DNA of 64,000 nt from Penicillus capitatus (GCA_965649825.1 OZ287700.1:930001-994000), one strand, 5' to 3'. Positions 46,001-57,415 are shown, numbered from the stretch's first letter. A program made the numbers and translations. Notes: generated by a model from the sequence alone, not told the origin.

Positions 46001-46265
46001 CAGTGTCACACGGCTCACACGCTTCCTCTCAGGACACTTTCCCATGAAGACATACCTAGCACGATTTCACTGCCTAGAAGAAAGCACCTCGTTATGCTGT
46101 CGGTTTGGATGTGACCAAGAAGAAACGCGAGAACATCTTCTTAGCTGCCCGCAGCTGACCAACCTTAGAAACAAGACAATCGGGGCTGCGAATTTTCCCC
46201 AAACATTGTCAATTAACTATCTTTTGCAACTTGACAATTACCTGGCAGAATCCAAAATTACCTGA
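43038..46265 (+). CDS. LINE ORF2 protein: endonuclease and reverse transcriptase
   Basis: Uninterrupted 1,075 residues. The N-terminal AP-endonuclease-like domain has NLAGRQISMDAL, FICSDPPWF, GGDLNGHSPLWGD, SSWIDVTL and SDYNLL. The metal-binding Glu position (QEP-type box) is Asp, and the catalytic His of the usual SDHN box is Tyr. The reverse transcriptase follows with LPLPKGTKNRSHLSSWRPIS, AQHGFRRNHSTESAL, SLDISKAFDSVSHSLL, GVPQGSSLSPTIFSIYMDTL and the catalytic LMYADDCLLY. The C-terminus has a Cys/His motif (CCRFGCDQEETREHLLSCP) typical of these elements. RT residues look competent; the endonuclease has two substituted catalytic positions. Target-primed reverse transcription in the nucleus is the expected mechanism. 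Confidence 0.93.
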   Translation: MTEHISPRSLTHKQSATHHFTCDQCNLAGRQISMDALQLWLLEQNPDVFICSDPPWFLRTHEFTSMRHAWIRCSKDKDALAGIFIRSNISHQLLPLPTPSDRVLAISLNTKIGEMVIIACYIQHTSGAGLEALDSAIRMAKSRTSLVLIGGDLNGHSPLWGDQNTNPLGAQIEDLIGALGLIVLNMPDSIATFQNSRGHSSWIDVTLGTQHLAELLEAHEVLPDALPSDYNLLRTTLNLESKHIPTRGVWTWDQTDWPTFAVRLEERLPNWLKTQSLDSPKLIEESVTLLSKAIRQTRSELVTYRHLRSKPKPWFTPAVRIQHRALRKAKNALHKAQRRAVNGQAPPQVATTYKKARLKFEVTVKNAKDQCFTDFCKQIRPHVDMWDKFRQICGTRRIESVPALSTDEQTVSDPGDKADLLLHTFFPGATTTSPGTPEVSQPWERPILNSPVELITSQEVQNTISYARRTAPGSDEIPVICWQACSSFLVPILQRIYNACLQCNYYPSQWRHAQVLPLPKGTKNRSHLSSWRPISLLCNAGKFMEKIIQRRLSLFLERTKALSEAQHGFRRNHSTESALSVLAEDTTRAFSRRKQIVAVSLDISKAFDSVSHSLLLQRMSDLAAPQYITKFLCSFLTQRSATLTLDGTSRHVTVPQGVPQGSSLSPTIFSIYMDTLANVIRPPVRLLMYADDCLLYQEIGREQTDCAPLQTALAHTIHWGVTWSLSFNPTKSQLCRFSRLRRTNPVELHQGPRLLREQPIIRYLGLDIDTAWTFIGHRKNKKTICQRRLAQIRRLSHSLWGSSPWVTKRLMDACILPVCLYGSSIYDPISRGRSSRLQILRSVYRTGGIYITGAHRTTPTCSVLQLAGLHPPEVDILDRLTNSKHLWPSPTRPAGSKPRYISPAEHHATTFARIAAQDWISADVQRLLRENIEQGRRSQLVQAARKAYLTTLVCDIWNTDSKGQALKKTGWSTMSSLEQSWLKQFSRPSVTRLTRFLSGHFPMKTYLARFHCLEESTSLCCRFGCDQEETREHLLSCPQLTNLRNKTIGAANFPQTLSINYLLQLDNYLAESKIT

Positions 46266-46639
46266 ATTCCCCTTTCTCTGTAGTCAGTAAGAACCATGGG
46301 ATATACCTCAGTGTGAACCCCATGTAAAAATCACAATTAGAGAGAGAACCCCCTTTGTATACGTTTTCACAGCATGACGTTATGATCGCGTCATGCTTCA
46401 TGTCATGATATCATCTTCTTCTTCAGTTCTTCTTCCTTCTTCAGTTTCTTGGTAGTGACAATGTATCGCAGGCATTTGCCTTGGAACAGTCGCTATGTTG
46501 TCTGCCACATCAGGCAAATCCATTCGGCCATCGGATCCTTCATCACAGGAAGAAGGCATTGTCATACCCAAGAAGGCAAACAAATACTCCGACAGTGCAT
46601 GGAACCGCTGAGACACACTGGAAGGCTGTTAGACGTCGT

Positions 46640-47400
46640 ACGCAGCACACACGCTCCGAATTCTGCCTGTGGCCACAGAAAGGCAAACGGACGTTAGAGT
46701 CGGCTGAAGAGAGTTCATGCGACGAGACAAGAAAAGGGACAAGTGAGTGACCCGTTCGATGCCTCCAAGGCAGTGACTGAGCACAGTTTGCTGGAATAAG
46801 GCGGAGTGGGTCAGTCGTCATCTCCACAGAGATCGTCGAAGGATAAGCATACGTATTCGGTATATGGAAACCTGAATTCCATAGACCGTTGGTAGACTTG
46901 TCCCTCGCTCTCGTACGACAAAGGCCAAGATGAATATGAGTTGCACTTGAAGACACGGGGCTCGACAGTCGACTTCATACTCAACGAGACATGGGCGTTT
47001 CAGCGACTCGGAGGACTGCTTTCACGGGGCGATGAAGTGAAGTGCATTGGTCCGGCATCGAAGCCCAGCAAAAGGTATTCGTTGCCCATTCGGACAATGG
47101 ACCCAAACTGGTCTGGAACCGTTCGGCAAGCTGAGTTCTGTCCGTTTCTGTTTATTCATGAAGCTCGGACTCTATTCGTACCTGCCTTGTCGGTTTATGG
47201 AGTATTGGGATCAGCATTAAAGTGTGACCTTGATGCCAGCGAATTCAGTGATCTTTTCCTCGAGGGTCCCTGCCTTCATGGTTGATCTGACACTGAAGAG
47301 AAAAACTCGAGACGCTATGAGAGATTGGATGCTGAGATGACTGACCGATTTCGAAGCAGCCCTCCGTTTGGCAGTGCCAAAGCAGAAGTGGATGTAGAGA
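46640..47400. repeat. Third, diverged copy of a palindrome-arm segment
   Basis: Similar to left arm 31,940-32,700 in the same orientation (shared blocks gtttcagcgactcggaggac, tcggtatatgga, ctgagttctgtccgtttctg). Divergence from both arms is far greater than between the arms. It starts about 370 bp after the LINE ORF2 stop. Coding potential is broken by frameshifts. Confidence 0.65.
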
Positions 47401-48586
47401 CAAAGATGATATGCAGATCGCTCGTTTGTTCGCTGTCATGCCTCTCTACCAGAGAGCTTCAATCCGCCAGCTGCCAAGTGGTCTCTCCGTTTGGTATTCG
47501 AGGACAAAGATTCAAGAAACGAAACCGACCAGACCAACCCTTACAGCTAACTGTCATTTGTCCGCTAGCAGGCAGACATGACATTTCCTGTCAACCATGA
47601 AGTAGCTGCTTTATTGGACGGTGCGTTCTGTAAAGGAACAAACAAGGACCAATACAATATGCAGGCCAGAGCGGTGTTATTAAGAGGACGTAGATACCAA
47701 GGCATCAACAAAGTTCGTAAGTCCAGACAGTCAGCAATGTCCACGATTAAGGTTTCAAAAGTTCAAATCCGTTTATATGCGCACAGCGTTAGGGACCAAA
47801 GATCGCACGCAGCTTTGATAGACCTAACAACACGGTGGAAAAACCAAAATTAAAACACAGATGGAAGTCTCTCCGTCGATTTCCTCAGTGCATCGGTTTT
47901 GATATCACACGAGGAGCTAGTGCAGGCGTACATGTGCCATTCGAGGTACAATGTCTTTCGAGTCCTGCGCTGTTTGCTCGAGGGAAATCCTTTCGAGTAA
48001 CGGAGTAATTAAGCCTGGTGGCGGATCATCAGGTATCTATGAATCCTTGAGTACACAGTGAGCAAGCAACACTAACCTTCTGTGTCTTGCTGTGAGAACA
48101 GCAGATGATTATGGCAGCAATGTTCATTTTTTCGATGCACTTGTGAGTTGTTCCTCCCAGCCGCTCATCTGGCCAGGCAGAGGGTATGAAAAACAGAAAA
48201 CAAGTTTGGTGGAAGTCTACAATCAGTGTACAAATAGAATAAGCTTTGACACGAAGGAACGGAGAAATGTTGATTCGGAAAACTGGTCGCCATGGACAAC
48301 AATGCTTACAGAGCTGTACCGCTCCATTAAACATCAACGGACGCTAAAAGCAATGTACGATGAATAGGAATGCGTGCGAGTGATTGAATTTATCAGTAAA
48401 GATGTTATCCCAGCGAGAACATCAAACTTCCACTCTATAAGCGTTGGGTAGGTGTTTCAGCAAAACATGGTTCATTCGCTAACGCGTCTAGAGCAAACAT
48501 AAATTGACCTTTGCTCTGTCCAACCAAAAAAAAAAAGAAATCTTCTGAGGGAGCTTGTGCTTGATAATAATCAACACTTGAATGTG
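47401..48586. other. Spacer with short unrecognised frames
   Basis: Frames at 47,578-47,853 and 48,092-48,367 (+; the second containing VDSENWSPWTTMLTELYRS) could be exons of an unknown gene but show no family signature. An A-run of 11 at about 48,527 is present. Nothing else is recognised. Confidence 0.3.
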
Positions 48587-50940
48587 TCACATGGAAGGTG
48601 GACCAGTCACATCCAGCCTTTGAAGGATGCGGTCCATGGCAGTCTCCATTCTGTCCATTCTTTCCTTCACGTGATGCCTCCAGTTCTCCTCCTGCAGTTT
48701 GTTTTCTGTCGTTTCTTTTTCAAGCTTCGAACAATGCGCTGTCAGTTCATTCATCTTCTCGTCTACGAGTACGAGTTGCTCTTTCAAGTTTCTCTCGGCC
48801 TTTTGAACTTCAGACTTGACAGTTCTTTCCGTTGCCACCTGTTTGCCCTGCCATTCAGCGTCATGCGATTCTAGTCCATTGACTTCGGGAACGAGAAAAT
48901 GGAAGTAGGCTCCCTCCAATGCGTTTACAATAACTTCATTCGTCGTCCTTGTACGTCGTCCTGGTCGAAGGCATCGACAACAGCACCGGAACAAGAAGCG
49001 ACAAAACCGCACATATAAGAGTCTGCAGCACCATCAATTATCAACAGTGGGCCTCAAATTCCAAGCATGCTCCAACGACTTACTGTTCAGCTCTGTCAGA
49101 AGCATTCACAGACTGAAATTTTGCAACTATCCGGAGTCGCAGTCTTCGCAGTTCTGCTTTCTCCTTTGATCGCACTCTATCGTAGATATCTTGCACAGTG
49201 GCGATCAGCACACTGATCAATACGATCGGTAAAATGTAGATGAATGAAGCAAGTAGCAAAGTGGACCAAATCGCAAGAAAGCCGCTCGAAATAGGAAACA
49301 TCTGTATCGGCATATCGGATCTATCATCAAAGACATTCGAAGAAGTGAATGATGGCATACTTCCACTTCGAAGTTCCCAAGGCAGACGCAGAGGAGGGTT
49401 TCGATTGCATGCCGAAGAGAATCGAATTTGTCTTCGTCATCTCCGATGGGCTCGTTTTTATGGAGCGCCACAAATGCTGAAGAGTACCCAACGATGAACA
49501 GCGTCATCAGTGGCAGAAAACGCCAAGAGTCTGAGACGGCTGATCTCACCATCGAGACGAAGGTGCCGATTCGTTCAAACGGCTGCCACAAAGCAAACAT
49601 CTAAGATGCAAGAACAAACTCAGTGGGAGACAGAAACGATTTGGCAATACCGCGATCCATTGAAGGATGCAGATGAGAGATATGAGAAAGGTGTAGTATT
49701 TGTTGTAACGATCACTGGTGTCAATAGTGCAAACAATCAGCACTAACAGTATACATTCAATCAACGAGATGCTTGCCCTACACGCAACCATCTCAGAGAC
49801 TGGCTGAAGGAGCAAGTAGGCAAATGATGGCCGACCTTCGAAAAGACCGGAGGTAAAACGTTCCATACGATCGTAAAAGGGTGGAAGCATATATCGGGTA
49901 TACCGAGTATCCGAAACGTAACTCTCCGTACTCATTTGGTCCAAACCCAAGGGAGCAGATTGTAAAAGCCAATGCGGCTAAGACATCTAGGATGACGGTG
50001 GATTGATAGATGTGGCGGTAAACCTGAAACCAGTGGTCAATAAAGCTCACCAGTGTCTTAGATTCGAAGACTTCCACTGACAGGTGCAGATCGTGAAGGA
50101 ACTCACAAAAATGCTCCCCTCTGCGGTTAACGATGCTGGGCAGCAGACGCGAGACAATCGATAGCAAGGCGTTCGGGTTCTTCCGACGTACCGGAAAACC
50201 GATGCAGAAGACCTTTGCAACGACCCCAATTTGCGCATCTAAGGTGCCGCTGATTGAGTGGGCATCCTCTTCCCAGTGTTCGATCCATAGACCCTTTCCC
50301 CGTTCGCCGTTCATCGCTCTCCAGTTGTCCGGTATCGTCCTTGTGATCATGGTTTTCGGAATCTTGCTGCTGGTGTCCAGAACAGCCTTTGGTACCTGAA
50401 ATCTGGCGTACTCGATGGTAAGCTTATCATTTTTGAGGAGATCTCCCAAGATTTGGGGACATCTTTCTCCAATGAGGCGTAGATGTTTTGACAGGAGATC
50501 GCTCGTTTCTTCCACAGAAGCGCATTTCTCAGTGAGCTTTTCCAGAATGAATCTGACACTCCCATATGCATCGTTCTCGATTTCCCGCAACAGTAAATCT
50601 TCATCCTCTTTCCGAAATGTCACAGTGATTCCTTCGTTCTTTGCATAATCGAGCAGCATCTCTGCGCAGTTGTATTGGCCTTTCTGAATGGCATCCCAGA
50701 GAATAGGTTGTCCGTTTGCGTCAGTCGCGTCGAAGACATGCATTCCGTGCTCGGAGATGAGCCTATCCGACAGGCAGAGCGAGCACTAACCCCCTCTGTC
50801 AAAACGTGCAAGGGTACTTGCTCACCGGTTCACTTCTTCCGGCTTCCATTCCAACGGCAATTCGACAACGCGTCGTCGAGGTTCGTTTGAAGAACCGCCG
50901 CCGTCTTGTCCTAGAGGAACGCGGCGTTGTTCATTCCTCG
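48587..50940 (-). CDS. TRP-like cation channel with N-terminal ankyrin-type region and C-terminal coiled coil
   Basis: The N-terminal exon (MHVFDATDANGQPILWDAIQ, CAEMLLDYAKN) has an ankyrin-like pattern. Hydrophobic segments follow: STVILDVLAALAFTICSL, IECILLVLIVCTID, YTFLISLICILQWIA and FLPLMTLFIVGYSSAFVAL. Then come a pore-helix-like stretch (FDSLRHAIETLLCVCLGNFEVE) and the last helix ILPIVLISVLIATVQDIYDRV, leading into a TRP-box-like charged helix. Clean introns at 49,601-49,650, 49,302-49,360 and 49,023-49,083 keep one frame through these exons into a coiled coil (KAERNLKEQLVLVDEKMNEL) ending DVTGPPSM. Order and spacing fit TRP channels, plasma-membrane or ciliary cation channels. One intron near 49,830-49,910 and the 5' exons upstream of 50,743 (possibly the EPRRRVVELPLEWKPEEVN exon to about 50,940) are unresolved. 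Confidence 0.7.
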
Positions 50941-51940
50941 GTCGAGAGACAAAGAAGTCATGAGTGGTTGCACACACCTACGGTCGCAATTTGCGTTGTC
51001 TGTAGAGGCATCATCTCCTGACCCTGTTCCTCCGTCCTTCGCCGCGAGAGAGACAGCCTCAGTTCGACATTTTCTTCGTTTGAAGCGTTTTCGGCCGTTC
51101 TCGAAAGTATTGAACCCATCGCAATGGTTACGAAAAGGGAAGCTCAAATGATGCTCAAAATAACGTATACATGTATCCACAGACACACGCACTGACTGTA
51201 TTTAGGAACCAGCCGCGTATTTCGTCATGCAGCTGCGTCATTGCCATTTGATGCTTGATGACGTCTATCGAAATGTATCTCAAGATGGAATGAGCTCGGG
51301 CAAAAGACAAGACCAGCAACCCCATGACACGCGTCCGTCAGTTGAAGTCGCTTCTCAAGATACCCAAAACATCTTACAGCTCTGATTAAGCAGATGCAGA
51401 CGAAGAATCATCATCCTCACACACGTCGAAGGAAAACCACCCGACGTTACTCAGTTCAACAAACGCACCTGATTTGCCTCCATGTCTGCTATGAGTTAGA
51501 TGTTCACCTGAGGAAAGGACAATCTACGTTTCTGATCCAAGAGCTATATTTTCTGATATGACCGGATTCAGCGGTATACTGGAATCTGCCAGAGGCACTC
51601 TCCGGCAACAGAAGTCCAGAAAGACACGTCTTGGGATCATATCAGCACGTGATTGTATAATCTTTTCAAATCATGCCATCGATCCTACAAACAGAAATGA
51701 ATTCCTACGTTGTCGCGGTCAATACAGTCCAGCTCCTCCTGTAAGATGCACAAGCAAGAATCTCACAGTCTTGTAATCAAGTGAGATGCACGCGTTCGAG
51801 GCTTTCTAATATCACACTTTATCAAAACCATTCATTAGACGCATGAGGAATTTTGTGTTTCTGGGTCTCCATTGCTCTGTACGATCAAACAACACCTTTA
51901 ACGACGCAAAGGAGAAAGCGCAACGTCTGTCATGGAGCAC
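50941..51940. other. Spacer between channel gene and USP7-like copy 4 flank
   Basis: No gene recognised. Frames at 50,911-51,192 (-) and 51,558-51,776 (+) lack family features; the former may belong to 5' exons of the channel gene. Confidence 0.3.
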
Positions 51941-54900
51941 TGCTGAACAGTGTGAGAAAGAATATGATTCATACAGCGTTCAACGATAACGGTGGAATCA
52001 ACTTTCGTGGCGGTCACATCAGAATAACAGAGGGCGTTAAACTGTCTCATGAGGATGTTTCGTGTGGCCCGTTCGACAAAGAGCTGACTGACGCTCGTCT
52101 GCGTGGCGTCTTCTTACATTCGTCGTTATTCTTTATCAAAAAGAAGTTGGTTGTGGTGGTTGAGTCACGTTGTAACGACCGTTCCGGCGCAGTAGGCATC
52201 AAAATACAAAGAACTGTTGCATTAACAAATGGAAAGACCGATACGAAGATAAACAACAGTAAGAGAGATCACCGCAAAAGACGAGGCTGTGTTATTGTGT
52301 CGCAGACTAAATGAGCACAACAGATACGACAACGACGACGGAAGAACCGTCGGAATGGCACGGAACATACACAGTGAGCTTGAAAAGTGAAGATGTACTC
52401 CAACTCCGTGTGTTCGTTCGCAGTGGCGCATCGAGAACTTCTCACAGATCGACCCGCGAAAGCATTGCTCACCTGAATTTGATATCGGTACATACACTTG
52501 GTGGGTGACTCTTTGGTCGCAAATGCTTCGAGAGGATGCACTTAGGCGATTATTACTCTTTCCAAGGGGCGATAAGAGTGTGCACAAGAGAGACTTCGTG
52601 AGCGTCTATCTGGATTTCCTAGAAGCACCGTTCACTCCACGCCGGCTCTGTCCGAAAGCGCAATTCGAACTAGTGGCCGTCAATCAGAAACAAGAATCGA
52701 ATTCCATTAGACGCGGTTTGGGATCTCTTTCATTCCGAACTCTTACTCTTCCGTGTCTAGAGGACACTCATGTGTTTACGAGCCAAGAAAGGGATTGAGG
52801 TTTTGCTCAATTCCTGCTTCTGCGCGACACGCAGAATCCAAAAGCCGGTTTTGTGGTCAATGACACGCTAATCTTGATGGTCGACATTAAAGTGCAGAGT
52901 GACATGATTTTGGACAGACAGACGCGGAGACTGACTGGATTTGTGGGTCTAACAAGTACGAGAAACGACATCTACATGAACTCACTCCTTCAGTGCCTCT
53001 ATCACCTTCGCCGTTTAAGAAGAGTAAGAATTCGGGTACTTGATGTGACGGAACCAAAAATGGAATGATGAACGCTCTAGGCGGTCTATCGCATGCCAAC
53101 GCTGGAGGCGGATAAAAAAGTGTTAAGTGTTCCCTTTGCACTGCAGAAGATCTTCTACAATGTGCGTCAAGAAATGTGTGGTTAATCTGTGGAAGGCAGC
53201 TTTGCTGCTGTTTTCTGTTTAGCTGCAATACGAGAACTCGGTAGTCAACGCCACAGATGTGACAAAATCCCTAGGATGGGAAACGAAGAATGCTCTATTG
53301 CGGTGCGGCGTCCAAGAAATGCAAGTGATCTTGTTCCAGAAGCTGGAGGAGAAGATGAAGGTCAGACGCGCTCTGTGCTCAGTCGCATCAACTTACAGGT
53401 CTTTCCAGGGGACGGAGATGGAGACTGCCATCCCTGATCTCTTCGTCGGGCACTACTCAACCTATGTGGAGTGTCTAAATGTTCCATACACCTCATCACG
53501 CAGACAGTCGTACATAGAGATCGAGTTGGATGTGTCGGGGTGCAAGGACGTCTACGAATCCCTGGAGAGATTCTGCGCAGAGGAGATGCTGCAAGGGCCA
53601 TACAAGTACAATACAGGCAAACACGGACTCCAGGTCAGATCTCAACTCTTTGACTGCCACGCCTCTATCGAATTCTGTCTTGTCAGGATGCTCGATGCCA
53701 CGTACGGTTTGAAAGCTTCCCTCCTGTACTGCAGTTGCGTTTGAAGCAATTTGATTATGACTCTTTTCATAATCGCGTCGTCAAAGTATGCGACACTTGG
53801 TTTTGTTTTCTGCGTACATGATGGACCTGTGGCTCGTGCAGACCAATGGACGTTACGAGCTCTATGACGAATTGGACCTCGACTTAAATGATCGCGCTCT
53901 GCTTTCCGAAACCGCTGACAACGCAGTCGAAAACAAGTATCGACTGCACAGTGTGATCGTGCAGAATGGAGAGCCAAATCGAGGGCGTTACTCTGCCTTC
54001 ATAAGACCAAACAACAAATGGTACGAGTTCCACAATGGAGTCGTTGAAGAAGCAACCGAGAGCCAGGCGATTACCGCGCAATTCGGTCAAGCCACGTTCC
54101 TTTGTTGAAATTCTCTAGTTATGTAATGTGACTGCACAGGCAGCGATACAAGCACATCGCATCCAGCGAGACTCTTCGGGCAAATACCACAGTCCACTGC
54201 TTGCATGCTGGTGTACATTCGGATATCGGATTGGGATTGGGTTATGTGCGAGACTGACAAAGACGACATCGCAGAGCCCGTCCGCACAATGCTCGAAGTA
54301 CGACATGACTCGCGGTGGTGCTCGCCCGATGAAATGAGATACTGTCAGGCACGGCAGACAAAGAAGGAGAGGCTCTAGGAGAAGAAAAGAGAGGGGCATC
54401 TGTACGTCATGATCAAGTTGGCGTGCGAAAAGCACTTCGCTGAACAGTTGGGGGAGAGCTGTTGCTTTGGTCTGGTGGATTCTGACGGCGTCCAGCACTA
54501 CAGAGTGCACAAGAGGACGACGTTCGAAGAGTTCAAAGAGATGGTTAGCCGAGACTTTGGCATTGCCAAACACCTCCAGCGTTTCTGTTCATGGACCAAA
54601 CGTCAGAACAGGATCACGAGAATTGAAAAGCCTTTGGAGACGGGGTCCGGCGAGATCAAAACCGTCCTGGATCTCGCAGCCTTCAGAGATAGGATTCTTC
54701 CATCGGCCGCCGAGAAGACTGCCTTGATGACAGTCAAGCTCTTCCTGGAAACGCCGGACGTCGGCAACGTGCTGCGCTCCTTGCAGGAGACAGAATTTCT
54801 CATCTTCATCAAGCATTTTGATCTAAAACCCAAAAGACTCTCGTACGTCGGATGCTTCTATGTCGAGGGGACAACGGAGATTCAGAGAATTCTGGACAAA

Positions 54901-55311
54901 GCTAAGGAACTGGCAGGTATTCCGCAGAATGTGGATATCATCGGATTCAAAGAAAAGAAATCTTATCCCCACGTCACCTCTCCACATTTGCACCCTGATC
55001 ATACAGCATTGCAGGTGAGGTGCTCATCGTCTTCTACCTAATCTCACTTTTTCCAACGCAGTGTCAACTCGTCCAAGGTGACATCATCATTATCCAAGAA
55101 CGCGTCACCATGACACAGACGATCGAGCAGATCTGTCCCTATCCGACCGTTGAGTCATTTCTGGAGTTCGTTTGGAATCGAAAAGTGGTGCATTTCAGAC
55201 CGCTCAAGAATCCGAAGGTCCTCTCTTTGTCTCGCATGTCACATCATGTCACAATATCTATAGGATGACGGCTTCGAGTTGGATCTGCTGAAGACGATGA
55301 GCTACGAGCAG
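51941..55311 (+). pseudogene. USP7-like copy 4: truncated and interrupted
   Basis: Carries the 5' flank, MATH (WHGTYT, WRIENFSQIDPRKHC, TWRLLLFPRGDK), USP and most HUBL exons of the family. Damage is clear: the exon-1 ATG found in copy 3 reads ACG here (a later ATG exists at 52,311); TGA at 52,796-52,798 replaces the conserved Trp of the MATH motif (WGFTQF in copy 3); TAG at 54,376-54,378 interrupts the ARQTKKER...EKKREG helix; and the gene ends abruptly at about 55,311 within MSYEQ, losing about 290 C-terminal residues. The active-site Cys position is Ile (RNDIYMNSLLQ) and the His position is Arg (NRGRYSAF). A pseudogene, inverted relative to copy 3. Confidence 0.85.
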
Positions 55312-55681
55312 ATGAACGATCACCTGTCCTCCCCTGAATAGAAAGGATGGATGCGTTTCGCAGAATGGTTCATTTCCGAGTTGGAACAATCACCTCATGC
55401 ATTTCCTCTACAAGTCGACCGTCATTGACGAAAAGATGTCGATCGGTTATCTGAGAGTGAAGAACCGCTGATCTGGTCAAACGATCGACAGACTGACTAT
55501 GCCACACGATTCGCAAGATCATGACCATACAAGAATGCAGAATGGCATCAATCCAGAGGCAGCTCGATAAATTCTCGTCTGCTTTGGTCTACGATGATCG
55601 TCAGTCGGTGTTCTTCAGGGATTCCAAGTCTCCTTCTACACGAGTTTTTTGGTTGTATACATGGACACAGTAGATCCTTCA
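55312..55681. repeat. Diverged inner extension of the right arm
   Basis: In reverse complement this matches 35,461-35,850 and the 3' flank of USP7-like copy 2. It joins copy 4 directly, in opposite orientation, at about 55,311. Copy 4 is therefore fused to an inverted 3' flank rather than to its own. Confidence 0.65.
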
Positions 55682-56067
55682 TGATTTCGATTCGCCCTTA
55701 GCACGCCGCCTTAGGTTTTGCATTTCCTTTGGTTTTGCAGGATTCTACTGCATGGACCCATGGAATCCATCATTCTACTGCCTCGGGATAGGCACCAAAC
55801 TCACAAAGGTCGAAAATCCAGTAGAATCTCAGAAAAGGCTGAAGATCGACAAGATGTTTACAAAAACAAAGAGTGATGCGATTCTCTGCTCAGTGACTAA
55901 CAGAAGACACGCTGATAAGAGAATCGAATTCAAGAAACAGGCTGTTTGCTCATTACATGTGCTTGTATCTTTTTTGAATCCGTTTCAGAGAGGTCGGCCA
56001 GAATTATCTGCGAATGAGTAAGGAATGATGTTGGTCTGCGTGTCCACCTCTTCGGGCGTCGTCGTTT

Positions 56068-56572
56068 CTAACAGACTCCACTGCTTACGATGGGTGAATA
56101 GAAATAGGAGGTGGGTATATATCCGATCAGTCGGCAATCGTTATTTCCGTTCAAATCAAATGCCATACAGGGAATGGATCCACCCGCTACGCAAATAACG
56201 TTGTCAAAGACCCCTAAGTCATAAAATCTTGCCTGAACAGCACATGGTTGCACATTGCTCTATCGTGGACGCCTTACGCGACGCATAGCTGTATGCAATC
56301 CACATCCGACCTGGGAAGAACCCTGCGAGAACGCTTGAGCGAATTTGAGCATTTGACATAGCTGATACGAATGTTGACGGGGATATGATTCGCAAGTGGT
56401 TCGCTGAAAACGTTTCCGTGTCCATAGACAACACTTTCTTGCGCCGGACGGTAGGCAACGACCTGTCAAGAAATGAGAAAACGGTAGGGGCCATCATCGA
56501 CAGAGAACATGATGTCACCGAATGGAGGCAGAGAAGAGTGACAACGGCAAAGGCAATTGCATTTAAGGACAT
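56068..56572 (-). CDS. Secreted Cys-rich (PAN/apple-like) protein, right arm, frame uncertain
   Basis: Mirror copy of the gene at 34,562-35,070, with the same signal peptide (MSLNAIAFAVVTLLCLHSV) and the same Cys-rich end CMAFDLNGNNDCRLIGY. The frame change in the middle is also present. Small differences include LGVFDNVICV versus LGAFNNVICV. Confidence 0.4.
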
Positions 56573-57415
56573 GGTCGCCTTGAGCGTCGGAGAGACCAGG
56601 AAGAGGCAGAAACTCGGCCTGAAAAAAGGCGACGCGTCGGAGACGCTGGAAGGATATGGCGTGATGTGACGTTCGTCAGCGTGCTTGGCGTTTGGGCTGA
56701 AAGTGCCTTCACCGGTTTGTGATGTCTTACCCTTTACCGTCAGCGAATCTCCCCGTGAAACGCTCATTCGAGATGGACCTCGTGCGATGCGGGACGAATT
56801 CGAAACCGAGACGCTGTCTGGGCGCGCAATCGCCGAAGTAGCTCATCTGCTGCAGAAACTGAAGAGCATCATAACCCGCTCTAAGGGGTATCAGAGCCGC
56901 CACTTCCGTCTGATCGAGTTCCAGGTTCTGGTCTCATCGTGCCGAATAAGTGACAGAAGGTTGCAGTTCTCGGAGCACCCACTCACGGGTTTTCTCGGCG
57001 AGGCTGGGAATGCCACTTACTGTGAGGGCCAGAGCGAGTGCTGCGCGAGCATAGGGGTTGAAGTCCAGGAGAAGCAGATTCACTGTTTAAACTCATCAGA
57101 AGGGTAAAGCTGGCAGCTAATCGAGAGAGGGGCAGTCCTACTTCTCTTTGATTTGTCCATCTCTTGAATTAACAGTCGAGGCGTCAGGTTAGCGGGATCA
57201 TTCCGTCACATATTATGGGCTGCATGCATCTTTACACTCTTCTTGCGAGAGCAGGCCCACATTCGTATAGGAGGGTACTCTCTGGTCAACAATCACATCG
57301 CAGATTTCGAAACAAGCTACGGACTCAAAATCTATTTCCAAAGTATCTGACGTATGACACTCGTGGTGTTGTCTGACACTACACTGTAGGCATCGATTGG
57401 GTTTGGAACAACAGA

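Larger units (their letters stand above)
41231..46265 (+). mobile_element. LINE (non-LTR retrotransposon), APE-type endonuclease, two ORFs
   Basis: An apparently intact element: ORF1 (gag-like) and ORF2 (endonuclease plus reverse transcriptase) overlap by 4 bp and contain no internal stops. Domain order and the motifs NLAGRQ, GGDLNGHSPLWG and SSWIDVTL place it in the broad R1/Loa/Tad/Jockey/I group; no RNase H domain is visible. The exact 5' and 3' ends and target-site duplication could not be found, and no poly-A tail follows the ORF2 stop, so only the minimum extent is given. It lies in the centre of the palindrome and has no inverted partner, so it probably inserted after the inverted duplication. 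Confidence 0.9.

Noticed and set aside
49510-49746. + strand ORF over the channel gene
   Set aside because: Antisense shadow of exons with clear TRP-like helices on the - strand.
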